Of a stretch of 7,607 nt of DNA, positions 1-5,793 are shown in pieces. The notes beneath the pieces are model-generated. The model saw nothing but the letters and a program-made list of their open reading frames with translations, did not search any database and was not told the DNA's origin. The stretch comes from Microbacterium sp. Lineage in GTDB: Bacteria > Actinomycetota > Actinomycetes > Actinomycetales > Microbacteriaceae. The first letter of the stretch is position 1, and every line of letters begins with the position of its first letter. Both the position numbers and the translations under genes were made by a program. The DNA lies in NCBI GenBank assembly GCA_031286555.1, contig JAITUD010000260.1:1-7607 (forward strand). The letters run 5' to 3'.

Positions 1-437
1 ATGATCGCGGCCGCGTTCTCGTAGGCGAGCTTCTCCACGCCGCTCGACACGGCGTATCCCCCGCCGAGCTGCTCGGCCTTCCACGGCCGCAGCGGCTCGA
101 GGCTGTGCGCGGTGAGCACGTGCGGGATGCCGTGCAGCTGCGAGGCGATGTGCCCGGCGAAGTTCGCGTACCAGGTGTGACTGTGCACGACGTCGGCACC
201 CGCGATGTCTCCGACCATCGCCAGATCGGTGCCGAGCGTCTGCAGCGCAGGGTTCGCTCCGGCCAGTTCCACGGGCGTGCGATACGCCGTCGTGCCGGGT
301 TCGTCGCGGTCTGCACCGAAGGCTCTCACCTGCACGTCGATGCTGCGCCGCAGGGCGGCGACGAGCTCCGCGACGTGCACGCCGGCGCCGCCGTAGACCT
401 CCGGCGGATACTCCTTCGTGATGACATCGACTCGCAT
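1..437 (-). CDS. glgA: Glycogen synthase / ADP-glucose glycosyltransferase (GlgA/GlgM type), N-terminal part
   Basis: This is the first 145 codons of a GT4-family ADP-glucose glycosyltransferase, read from an ATG at 437 and running off the left edge with no stop. Visible motifs are the N-terminal MRVDVITKEYPPEVYGGAG (residues 1-19), where the Gly-rich loop contacts donor phosphates in this family, then HVAELVAALR, VVHSHTWYANFAGH and VLTAHSLEPLRPWK, and near the edge SSGVEKLAYENA. This wording matches the actinobacterial glycogen synthase group rather than the E. coli type. Known family members extend glucan from ADP-glucose; the mycobacterial homologue, GlgM, makes maltose-1-phosphate from ADP-glucose and glucose-1-phosphate, and the visible part cannot tell these roles apart. 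It is divergent from glgC across 47 bp, the arrangement I recall for mycobacterial Rv1212c/Rv1213. A TAGCGT hexamer 7 nt before the ATG suggests a leaderless transcript. Confidence 0.92.
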   Translation of the reverse strand, partial: MRVDVITKEYPPEVYGGAGVHVAELVAALRRSIDVQVRAFGADRDEPGTTAYRTPVELAGANPALQTLGTDLAMVGDIAGADVVHSHTWYANFAGHIASQLHGIPHVLTAHSLEPLRPWKAEQLGGGYAVSSGVEKLAYENAAAI

Positions 438-444
438 GTCGCAA

Positions 445-450
445 ACGCTA
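445..450 (-). promoter_or_regulatory. Putative -10 element for glgA (leaderless)
   Basis: On the minus strand TAGCGT (a TANNNT hexamer) lies exactly 7 nt before the glgA ATG, which would place the transcription start at or next to the A of the ATG. There is no purine-rich Shine-Dalgarno in the 7-nt spacer and no recognisable -35. The assignment rests on hexamer and spacing only. Confidence 0.45.
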
Positions 451-472
451 GTACACGGCATCGTCAGCCCTC

Positions 473-478
473 TATGGT
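473..478 (+). promoter_or_regulatory. Putative -10 element for glgC (leaderless)
   Basis: TATGGT lies 6 nt upstream of the glgC ATG at 485. A GGAG at 479-482 is only 2 nt from the ATG, too close for a normal Shine-Dalgarno, so leaderless transcription is the simpler reading. No clear -35 is seen, and that region would overlap the glgA promoter on the other strand. Confidence 0.45.
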
Positions 479-484
479 GGAGCC

Positions 485-1726
485 ATGTCGGCACCCAAGA
501 AGGTTTTCGGGATCATCCTCGCGGGCGGCGAGGGCAAGCGCCTCATGCCTCTGACAGCCGATCGCGCCAAACCCGCAGTGCCGTTCGGCGGCCAGTACCG
601 GCTGATCGATTTCGCGATCTCGAACCTCATCAACTCCGGGCTGCGCCAGATCGTGGTGCTCACCCAGTACAAGTCGCACAGCCTCGACCGGCACATCACC
701 CAGACCTGGCGGATGTCCGCCCTGCTGGACTCCTACATCACCTCGGTGCCCGCCCAGCAGAGACTCGGCAAGCGCTGGTTCTCGGGCTCGGCCGATGCCA
801 TCCTGCAGAGCCTGAACCTCATCAACGACGAACGTCCCGACATCGTCGTCGTCATCGGCGCAGACCACGTCTACCGGATGGACTTCCAGCAGATGGTGGA
901 CGCGCACATCGCCTCCGGCGCTGCGGCCACGGTCGCCGGCATCCGTCAGCCGCTCGTGCTCGCCTCGCAGTTCGGCGTCATCGACGCGGATGCCGAGAGC
1001 GGACGCATCCGGCAGTTCCTCGAGAAGCCGACGGATGCCACGGGGCTGGCCGACTCCCCGAACGAGGTGCTCGCGTCGATGGGCAACTACGTCTTCGACG
1101 CCGACGCCCTGGTCGCCGCCGTCGAGGCGGACGGCGAGCTGGCCACCTCGGGGCACGACATGGGCGGCGACATCGTGCCGTACTTCGTCTCGCGCGGTGA
1201 GGCCGGCTATTACGACATGAAGCAGAACGACGTGCCCGGCTCGTCGCCGCGCGACCGGGCCTACTGGCGGGACGTGGGGACGATCGACTCGTTCTTCGAT
1301 GCGCACATGGACCTGATCTCGACGCTGCCGGTGTTCAACCTGTACAACACCGCATGGCCGATCCGCACGCAGTCGGTGAACGCCCCGCCGGCGAAGTTCG
1401 TCCGCGATGCGGTCGGCCGCATCGGCAACGCCATCGACTCGATCGTGTCGCAGGGCTCCGTGCTCTCCGGCACGCATCTGGAGCGCAGCGTGGTCGGGCC
1501 GGGCACTCTGGCCTCCGGCGGGTCGACGATCACCGACTCGGTGCTCTTCGACAACGTGCACGTCGGGCAGGGCGCTCGGGTGCACCGCGCGATCCTCGAC
1601 AAGAACGTCATCCTCGAGGACGGTGCGACCGTGGGCGTCGATCGTGAGCGCGACATCGAGCGCGGGTTCACCGTGACGGAGTCCGGGCTGACCGTGGTCG
1701 GCAAGGGGCTGCGGGTCGCGCGCTGA
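485..1726 (+). CDS. glgC: Glucose-1-phosphate adenylyltransferase (ADP-glucose pyrophosphorylase)
   Basis: This 413-residue cytoplasmic enzyme makes ADP-glucose and pyrophosphate from glucose-1-phosphate and ATP, the committed step of bacterial glycogen synthesis. The length is normal for GlgC. The nucleotidyltransferase domain shows ILAGGEGKRLMPLT (11-24, nucleotide loop), AKPAVPFGGQYRLIDF (28-43), GADHVYRMD (125-133, with the catalytic Asp), FLEKP (178-182, with the glucose-phosphate-binding Lys), SMGNYVF (198-204) and RDVGTIDS (262-269). The C-terminal part (about 290-413) has the hydrophobic repeat pattern of a left-handed beta-helix (for example SVVGPGT and SVLFDNVHVGQGA), which in the family carries allosteric and tetramer contacts. 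The gene is divergent from glgA, which uses its product. The ATG at 485 is chosen because it sits right before the family N-terminus and 6 nt after a TANNNT box. Only 17 bp separate its stop from serB. Confidence 0.97.
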   Translation: MSAPKKVFGIILAGGEGKRLMPLTADRAKPAVPFGGQYRLIDFAISNLINSGLRQIVVLTQYKSHSLDRHITQTWRMSALLDSYITSVPAQQRLGKRWFSGSADAILQSLNLINDERPDIVVVIGADHVYRMDFQQMVDAHIASGAAATVAGIRQPLVLASQFGVIDADAESGRIRQFLEKPTDATGLADSPNEVLASMGNYVFDADALVAAVEADGELATSGHDMGGDIVPYFVSRGEAGYYDMKQNDVPGSSPRDRAYWRDVGTIDSFFDAHMDLISTLPVFNLYNTAWPIRTQSVNAPPAKFVRDAVGRIGNAIDSIVSQGSVLSGTHLERSVVGPGTLASGGSTITDSVLFDNVHVGQGARVHRAILDKNVILEDGATVGVDRERDIERGFTVTESGLTVVGKGLRVAR

Positions 1727-1730
1727 CCGC

Positions 1731-1736
1731 TACGCT
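1731..1736 (+). promoter_or_regulatory. Putative -10 element for serB (leaderless)
   Basis: TACGCT ends 7 nt before the GTG at 1744, in the 17-bp gap after glgC. It could give serB its own leaderless transcript even though the gene sits directly behind glgC. No convincing -35 is visible. Confidence 0.45.
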
Positions 1737-1743
1737 CGGACGG

Positions 1744-2379
1744 GTGACCGCTGCGCGCTTCCTCGTCGTCCTCGATGCCGATTCCACCCTCATCCAGGAT
1801 GAGGTCATCGAGTTGCTCGCCGAGGAGGCGGGCCGCCGTGCCGAGGTGCAGGCGGCGACCGAGGCGGCGATGCGCGGCGAGGTCGACTTCGCGACCAGCC
1901 TGCGCTCGCGGGTTGCGGCGCTGGCCGGTGTGCCGACGGCCTCGTTCGAGCGGGTGCTCGCGCGCGTGCGACCGACGCGCGGGGTGCGCGACCTGACCAC
2001 GGCCGTGCACGAGCGCGGCGGGGTGGTCGGCGTCGTCTCCGGGGGCTTCCACGAGATCCTCGACGGTGTCGCGCCCGGACTGGGTGTGGACCGCTGGCGG
2101 GCGAACCGCCTCGTCGTCGCCGAGGGCGCACTCACCGGCGAGGTCGACGGCGAGATCGTGGACGCAGAGGCCAAGGCATCCTCGCTGCTCGCCTGGGCCG
2201 CGGAACTCGACGTACCGGCATCCCGCACCATCGCGATCGGCGACGGTGCGAACGACCTGCGGATGATGGCGGTCGCCGGCCTCGGCCTGGCGTTCAACGC
2301 GAAGCCGGCGGTGCGCGCCGCGGCGTCGCTGGTGGTGGGCCCGCAGGACCTGTCGCAGGTCATTCCGCTGCTCCCCTAG
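1744..2379 (+). CDS. serB: Phosphoserine phosphatase, HAD superfamily
   Basis: This 211-residue HAD phosphatase is predicted to hydrolyse L-3-phosphoserine to L-serine, the last step of the phosphorylated serine pathway, in the cytoplasm. All HAD motifs are present. Motif I is DADSTL with nucleophile Asp11 and general acid Asp13. Glu20 and Arg56 sit where the family binds the serine moiety. Motif II is SGGF with Ser99, motif III is Lys144, and motif IV is GDGANDLRM with metal ligands Asp167 and Asp171. The DxDST form plus SGGF and GDGAND is typical of SerB rather than of generic HAD enzymes. There is no N-terminal ACT domain, so this is the short form. The GTG at 1744 puts the nucleophile at residue 11, as expected. 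Nothing links it functionally to the adjacent glgC. Another small-molecule phosphoserine-like substrate cannot be excluded. Confidence 0.93.
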   Translation: MTAARFLVVLDADSTLIQDEVIELLAEEAGRRAEVQAATEAAMRGEVDFATSLRSRVAALAGVPTASFERVLARVRPTRGVRDLTTAVHERGGVVGVVSGGFHEILDGVAPGLGVDRWRANRLVVAEGALTGEVDGEIVDAEAKASSLLAWAAELDVPASRTIAIGDGANDLRMMAVAGLGLAFNAKPAVRAAASLVVGPQDLSQVIPLLP

Positions 2380-2390
2380 CCGATGTCGGC
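2379..2390. promoter_or_regulatory. Operator-like palindrome upstream of the alpha/beta hydrolase
   Basis: GCCGATGTCGGC is a palindrome with two 5-base arms (GCCGA/TCGGC) around a 2-base centre. The loop is too short for a good RNA hairpin. It starts at the last base of the serB stop codon and ends 9 bp before the putative -10 of the next gene, where a repressor could act. No regulator is identified. Confidence 0.2.
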
Positions 2391-2399
2391 GGCCGGCGT

Positions 2400-2405
2400 T
2401 ACCTT
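2400..2405 (+). promoter_or_regulatory. Putative -10 element for the alpha/beta hydrolase gene (leaderless)
   Basis: TACCTT is followed by 6 nt (CGGGTC) and then the ATG at 2412. The same TANNNT spacing recurs before other first genes in the window. There is no Shine-Dalgarno in the spacer. Confidence 0.45.
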
Positions 2406-2411
2406 CGGGTC

Positions 2412-3107
2412 ATGGACATCATCCTCGTACCCGGCCTCTGGCTCGACGCCTCCTCTTGGGATCCCGTGCTGCATGCATTGAAGACCGCGGGCCATCAGCC
2501 TTTCGCCATGACGATGCCGGGCGTCGGAGCCCGGGCATCCGAGTCCGCCGAGATCGGCATGGCCGACTGGGTCGACGCCGTGGTGGCCCGCATCGATGAG
2601 GCGGACGAGCCCGTGATCCTGGTCGGGCACTCCGGCGGCGGCAATGTCGTCTGGGGCGCCGCCGACGCGCGACCCGAGCGGGTGCGTCGCGTCGTGCTCG
2701 TCGACACGGTGCCACCGTACCCCGGCGGCTCGATCAGCGAGTTCCCGATCGTCGACGGTGTCGTGCCCTTCCCCGGCTGGGAATTCTTCCCCGACGAGGA
2801 CGTGTACGACCTCGACGCCGAGACCCGGGCGCGGACGGCGCCTCTCACACAGAGCGTGCCGGCCAGGGTGCCGACCGACCCGATCGCCCTGACCAGGGAG
2901 AGCAGGCACGGCGTACCTGTCACGCTGCTGATGGGCGGCCTCGAGCAGGCGGAGTTCGAGGCTCAGATCGGCGAGTGGGGCCCCTATGGCGAGGAGTACG
3001 GCGCGATCGCCGACGCCGAGGTCATCAAGATCGGCTCGGGTCATTGGCCGCAGTTCTCTGTGCCGGAACGGCTGTCCGAACTGCTGGTCGAGGCCGTGTC
3101 CCGCTGA
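2412..3107 (+). CDS. Alpha/beta-fold hydrolase
   Basis: This is a 231-residue cytoplasmic serine hydrolase; the substrate cannot be read from the sequence. After a first strand MDIILVPGLW, whose PGLW turn likely forms the oxyanion hole, comes the nucleophile elbow VGHSGGG with Ser74. The sixth strand RRVVLVDTVPP contains Asp98, a lid region covers about 101-165, then come strand VPVTLLMGG (168-176) and the catalytic histidine region GSGHWPQFSVPERL with His211. The usual acid after the seventh strand is not an Asp here; Glu178 follows MGGL, so Asp98 or Glu178 could serve as the acid. The compact size and HxP-F-S-P-E-R-L ending resemble small esterase-like proteins of actinobacteria. There is no signal peptide. 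It follows serB by 32 bp with its own likely promoter, and converges with the GNAT gene 24 bp downstream. Confidence 0.86.
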   Translation: MDIILVPGLWLDASSWDPVLHALKTAGHQPFAMTMPGVGARASESAEIGMADWVDAVVARIDEADEPVILVGHSGGGNVVWGAADARPERVRRVVLVDTVPPYPGGSISEFPIVDGVVPFPGWEFFPDEDVYDLDAETRARTAPLTQSVPARVPTDPIALTRESRHGVPVTLLMGGLEQAEFEAQIGEWGPYGEEYGAIADAEVIKIGSGHWPQFSVPERLSELLVEAVSR

Positions 3108-3112
3108 TCCGG

Positions 3113-3131
3113 GCCGCGCCTCCGCCGCGGT
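3113..3131. terminator. Short GC hairpin between convergent genes
   Basis: CCGCG at 3114-3118 pairs with CGCGG at 3126-3130 around a 7-nt loop, extendable by one G-U pair, within the 24-bp gap between the convergent hydrolase and GNAT stops. There is no T-tract. It may be a weak bidirectional terminator. Confidence 0.3.
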
Positions 3132-3623
3132 CTAGCGACGAATCGGAGGACGGGCGAGGTACGCGGCCTTCTCATCGGGCGAGAAGCCGCAGGCGCGATA
3201 GAAGGCGTGCGTCGACGTCGACGTCGACCCGGTGAGGAGCATCGCCTTGTAGCATCCGGCCGCCCAGGCGGCGTCCAGTGTCGCCGTCATGATGACCTTG
3301 CCCAGCCCAGTCCCCCGATGAACCTCATCGACGACCACGTTCTCGATCACGGCGTACGGGGATGCGCTGCGACTCATGTTCGGCACGATGTTCAGATAAG
3401 TCGTCGCGAGGACGTGTCCGTCCGCCTCGAGCACGAACAGCGTCAGCCATGGCGTGCGGAGGATCTCGTCGAGCACGGCGCGGTCCTCGCCGTGCTCGAG
3501 CACGGGGTCGTTCGGGTGCAGCTGCCGATACAGCGCGACGATCGCATCGAAGTCATCAGCGCCGGCTTCTCGGACCGACACCCGGCTCGACCTGTCCGCC
3601 GCGCCGCTCAGCGCGTCCTCCAT
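3132..3623 (-). CDS. GNAT-family N-acetyltransferase
   Basis: This 163-residue protein is one GNAT domain, predicted to move an acetyl group from acetyl-CoA to an amine; the acceptor is unknown. The domain begins near residue 15 (VSVREAGADDFDAIVALYRQ). The core strand and motif A read AVIENVVVDEVHRGTGLG, with the R/Q-x-x-G-x-G pyrophosphate-binding loop at Arg103-Gly108. Motif B ends in HAFYRACGF (139-147), where Tyr142 is the usual general-acid position. Residues 133-138 are Ser-Thr-Ser-Thr-Ser-Thr, encoded by a perfect tandem hexamer, in the loop just before the terminal helix. It lies 13 bp downstream of fabG on the same strand, so the two are probably co-transcribed, though no shared function is evident. 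The ATG at 3623 has a GAGG 11 nt upstream, and the N-terminal residues 1-14 may be dispensable. Confidence 0.88.
   Translation of the reverse strand: MEDALSGAADRSSRVSVREAGADDFDAIVALYRQLHPNDPVLEHGEDRAVLDEILRTPWLTLFVLEADGHVLATTYLNIVPNMSRSASPYAVIENVVVDEVHRGTGLGKVIMTATLDAAWAAGCYKAMLLTGSTSTSTHAFYRACGFSPDEKAAYLARPPIRR
3211..3228. repeat. Tandem (GTCGAC)x3 microsatellite inside the GNAT gene
   Basis: Three perfect copies of the self-complementary hexamer GTCGAC lie head to tail. On the minus strand they encode residues 133-138 (STSTST) of the acetyltransferase. The unit length is a multiple of three, so gain or loss of copies would keep the frame and change only loop length. Confidence 0.85.
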
Positions 3624-3636
3624 CGCGTCGCGCGCC

Positions 3637-4347
3637 TCAGTGCCCCATGCCGAGGCCGCCGTCGACCGGGATCACGGCGCCCGAGATGTAGGCCGCGTCG
3701 TCCGAGGCCAGCCACGTGACCACACCGGCGACCTCATCGGCGGTCGCGAAGCGCCCGGCCGGGATGCTGGCCTTGTACTGCTTCTGCGTCTCCTCCGGCA
3801 ACTCCGCGGTCATGTCGGTCTCGATGAAGCCTGGAGCCACCACGTTGGTGGTGATCCCGCGGGCGCCGAGCTCGCGGGTGAGTGAGCGAGCGAAGCCGAC
3901 CAGCGCGCTCTTCGAGGCGGCGGAGTTGACCTGCCCCGCGGAGCCGAGCAGTCCGACCACGCTGGAGATCAGGACCACACGACCGAAGCGGGCACGCAGC
4001 ATCCCCTTCGACGCGCGCTTCACGACACGGAAGGTGCCGCCGAGGTTGGTGGAGACGACGCTGTCGAAGTCGTCCTCGCTCATGCGCATGAGCAGGGTGT
4101 CCTTCGTGATGCCGGCGTTGGCCACGAGGATCTCGATCGGGCCGAGCTTCTGCTCGACCTCGGTGAACGCCGCGTCGACGGCCGCCGCATCCGTCACGTC
4201 CGCGCGGACCGTGAGCGTGCCCTCCGGGCCCTCGCCGCTGCGAGCGGTGACCGCGACGCGGTATCCGTCCCGGACGAAGCGTTCGGCGATCGCGCGGCCG
4301 ATGCCGCGGTTTCCGCCGGTGACGAGGACGACGCGGTCAGCGCTCAT
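3637..4347 (-). CDS. fabG: 3-oxoacyl-ACP reductase FabG-like SDR, catalytic Tyr replaced by Ser
   Basis: This 236-residue short-chain dehydrogenase closely resembles FabG/MabA, which reduces 3-oxoacyl-ACP with NADPH in type II fatty-acid synthesis. Seen in order are the cofactor loop VTGGNRGIG (9-17), RADVTD (48-53), the NAG motif (77-79), LLMRMSEDDFD (85-95), Asn101 of the active-site tetrad, Ser129 in LISSVVGL, the YxxxK region, PGFIETDMT (172-180), and the C-terminus ISGAVIPVDGGLGMGH, nearly identical in wording to mycobacterial MabA as I recall it. The oddity is that the YxxxK motif reads SAASK: codon 142 (3922-3924) is TCC for Ser instead of a Tyr codon, while Asn101, Ser129 and Lys146 are kept. 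The start is supported by GGAG 5 nt upstream. It is first in an operon with the GNAT gene and divergent from the DUF3099 gene. It may be inactive, altered, or carry a sequence error. Confidence 0.92.
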   Translation of the reverse strand: MSADRVVLVTGGNRGIGRAIAERFVRDGYRVAVTARSGEGPEGTLTVRADVTDAAAVDAAFTEVEQKLGPIEILVANAGITKDTLLMRMSEDDFDSVVSTNLGGTFRVVKRASKGMLRARFGRVVLISSVVGLLGSAGQVNSAASKSALVGFARSLTRELGARGITTNVVAPGFIETDMTAELPEETQKQYKASIPAGRFATADEVAGVVTWLASDDAAYISGAVIPVDGGLGMGH

Positions 4348-4377
4348 GGGTGCTCCAGTTCTTCGAGGTCGCTGGCC

Positions 4378-4383
4378 ATCCTA
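4378..4383 (-). promoter_or_regulatory. Putative -10 element for fabG
   Basis: On the minus strand TAGGAT lies 30 nt before the fabG ATG, which would give a leader of roughly 24 nt containing a proper GGAG Shine-Dalgarno 5 nt from the start. This gene therefore appears to use a leadered transcript, unlike the other first genes in the window. No clear -35 is seen. Confidence 0.35.
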
Positions 4384-4419
4384 TCGACCGCGGCGCGCTC
4401 CGCAGGCGTGCACGCGGCG

Positions 4420-4425
4420 TAGGCT
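4420..4425 (+). promoter_or_regulatory. Putative -10 element for the DUF3099-SURF1 operon
   Basis: TAGGCT lies 9 nt before the GTG at 4435, so the transcript would be leaderless or have a leader of only 2-3 nt. It sits in the 87-bp divergent gap with fabG. Confidence 0.38.
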
Positions 4426-4434
4426 TGAGGCACC

Positions 4435-4782
4435 GTGAAGCACACCCGAACCGCCCCTTCCGTCACCTCTCTGCCGCAGGCGCCGCATGACGAGGCGAGC
4501 CACCGCGTGCGCCGATACGCGCTGACCATGGGCATCCGCACCGTGTGCTTCGTCCTGATGGTCCTCGTGCAGCCCTATGGCTGGTGGACCTGGGCCTTCG
4601 GCATCGGCGCCGCGATCCTGCCGTACATCGCGGTCGTCTTCGCGAACGCGGGCAGCGACAGCAACGAGGTCCTGGCCGAGTCGCCCGAGCTGCAGCTCGA
4701 GGCCCCCGCCGAGACCAAGGACGATGCCGAAGAGCATCCGACAGTCGTCACGATCGACGAGAAGCGGAACGACGCCCAGTGA
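4435..4782 (+). CDS. DUF3099 family two-helix membrane protein
   Basis: This 115-residue protein matches the actinobacterial DUF3099 family by pattern: a soluble start with SVTSLPQAPHDE (9-20), a basic patch RVRRYALTMGIR (24-35), then two membrane helices at about 31-47 and 50-70 joined by a short turn with aromatic residues (PYGWWTW). An acidic, probably cytoplasmic tail covers 74-115. Function is unknown. The positive charges before the first helix suggest both ends face the cytoplasm. It heads a three-gene operon: its stop TGA overlaps the next gene's GTG in a GTGA junction, implying translational coupling. The neighbour SURF1 hints at a role around the membrane or respiratory chain, but that is inference. 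The GTG at 4435 is preferred because of the promoter-like box just upstream and the fit to the family N-terminus. Confidence 0.82.
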   Translation: MKHTRTAPSVTSLPQAPHDEASHRVRRYALTMGIRTVCFVLMVLVQPYGWWTWAFGIGAAILPYIAVVFANAGSDSNEVLAESPELQLEAPAETKDDAEEHPTVVTIDEKRNDAQ

Positions 4783-4976
4783 CCGAAGAGCTGGAGTGCT
4801 CCCGAGCCGGATGCCGGTTGCCTGCCACTCATCACATCCTGTGGCGGAATCCGCGCATCCATGCCGAGGACCGGAAGAAGGTCTGGCTCGCGTGCGATGA
4901 GCACGTCGGATTCCTGAGCGAGTATCTGCGGTCGCGGGAGTTCCCCGTCGAAGTACGAGAGGGCCTTCCGGAGTGA
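4779..4976 (+). CDS. Small Cys/His-rich protein, probable zinc-binding, function unknown
   Basis: This 65-residue protein starts at a GTG that overlaps the stop of the DUF3099 gene and ends in a TGA that overlaps the SURF1 GTG, both 4-base overlaps. It carries Cys7-x4-Cys12, His18-His19 and a Cys39-x2-His42 pair (ACDEH), spaced like a small treble-clef or zinc-ribbon site. Between these lies an aromatic stretch (ILWRNPRIH and KKVWLACDEH), and after them FLSEYLRSREFPV. I recall short actinobacterial proteins of this pattern carried in databases under the label acetone carboxylase; that name cannot describe a 65-residue protein lacking any carboxylase domain. There is no signal peptide or membrane segment. 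Tight coupling to SURF1 makes a role in respiratory-enzyme assembly possible, but this is inferred from position only. Confidence 0.8.
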   Translation: MTEELECSRAGCRLPATHHILWRNPRIHAEDRKKVWLACDEHVGFLSEYLRSREFPVEVREGLPE

Positions 4977-5785
4977 ACAATCGTCTGGTGCGCTGGGGCG
5001 TCTACGTTCTGGTGGCGGCGCTGTTCGCCGTGGTCTGCGTCTTCCTCTCGCACTGGCAGTTCGACAGGAACGAGGAGAAGGCACGGCAGATCGCCCTCGT
5101 CGAGAAGAACTACGACGCCGACCCGGTGCCGCTCGCGGACGCCATCGGCACGGACGGCAAGCTCGTTCCCTCCGACGAATGGCTGCCCGTGCAACTGCGC
5201 GGCACCTATCTCGCCGATCAGCAGCTGCTCGCCCGCAACCGACCGCACGGCGGGACGAGTGCGTTCGAGGTGCTCGTGCCGTTCCGCGACCAGGACGGCC
5301 GCATCTTCATCGTCGACCGCGGCTGGGTGCCGCCGGCGGAGGACTCCAGCCCCTCTGCCGTGCCCGCTCCCCCGTCCGGTGACGTGACCGTGACCGCACG
5401 GCTGCGCCCGGGCGAGCAGCTCCCGCCGTCGGGGCGCGGCGCGCCCGATGGTCAGGTGCCCACCATCAACCTGCCGCTGATCGCCGAGCAAACCGGTCTG
5501 GACGGCGTGATCACCTCGGCGTACGGGCAGCTCGTATCCGAGGCCCCCTCTGTCAAGGCGCTCGGGGGCTTCGACAAGCCGACGGAGGATCCGGGCCCCC
5601 ACCTGTCGTACGCGATCCAGTGGATCCTGTTCGCCCTGATGGGCTTCATCTTCATCGGCTACATCATCCGCACCGAGATCACGAAGGCCAAGGAAGAGGC
5701 CGAGGGCCGCACGCCCCGCGCGCCCCGGCGCCGCCGGGACAGGGATGCCGACGCCGAGGACGCGCTGCTGGACGCGCAGGTCTGA
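4973..5785 (+). CDS. SURF1-family cytochrome c oxidase assembly protein
   Basis: This 270-residue membrane protein belongs to the SURF1/Shy1 family, which helps insert heme a and assemble aa3-type cytochrome oxidase. The topology is typical: one helix near the N-terminus (about 8-26), a large extracytoplasmic domain, and a second helix near the C-terminus (about 214-232). Family marks are HWQFDRNEEK right after the first helix (27-36), LLARNR (85-90), FIVDRGWVPP (112-121) and GPHLSYAIQW entering the second helix (208-217). After the second helix a highly charged cytoplasmic tail of about 38 residues follows, with Arg-rich (RAPRRRRDR) then acidic segments. The GTG at 4973 overlaps the preceding stop, and GAGAGGG at 4957-4963 is a good Shine-Dalgarno 9 nt upstream. 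It is last in its operon and converges with the HAD gene across 8 bp, with no obvious terminator. Confidence 0.94.
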   Translation: MNNRLVRWGVYVLVAALFAVVCVFLSHWQFDRNEEKARQIALVEKNYDADPVPLADAIGTDGKLVPSDEWLPVQLRGTYLADQQLLARNRPHGGTSAFEVLVPFRDQDGRIFIVDRGWVPPAEDSSPSAVPAPPSGDVTVTARLRPGEQLPPSGRGAPDGQVPTINLPLIAEQTGLDGVITSAYGQLVSEAPSVKALGGFDKPTEDPGPHLSYAIQWILFALMGFIFIGYIIRTEITKAKEEAEGRTPRAPRRRRDRDADAEDALLDAQV

Positions 5786-5793
5786 CCCTCGCC

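Noticed and set aside
418..1200. Plus-strand open frame in another phase overlapping the start of glgC (260 codons)
   Set aside because: Very Arg/His-rich composition with no recognisable domain; out of phase with the clear GlgC reading.
464..1585. Long open frame antisense to glgC (373 codons)
   Set aside because: It is a shadow of glgC in GC-rich DNA: Arg/His/Val/Asp-rich with no domain, while the opposite strand carries a complete, motif-perfect GlgC.
4434..4541. Upstream extension of the minus-strand frame ahead of fabG to a 65-residue protein
   Set aside because: This part is antisense to the start of the DUF3099 gene and its composition shows no family; only the portion inside the intergenic gap was kept as a low-interest possibility.
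4832..5602. Long frame antisense to SURF1 and the small Cys/His gene
   Set aside because: No domain, His/Gly/Arg-rich, opposite to well-supported genes.
5786..5793. Terminator between SURF1 and the HAD gene
   Set aside because: The gap is only 8 bp (CCCTCGCC) and I see no stem across the two stops.
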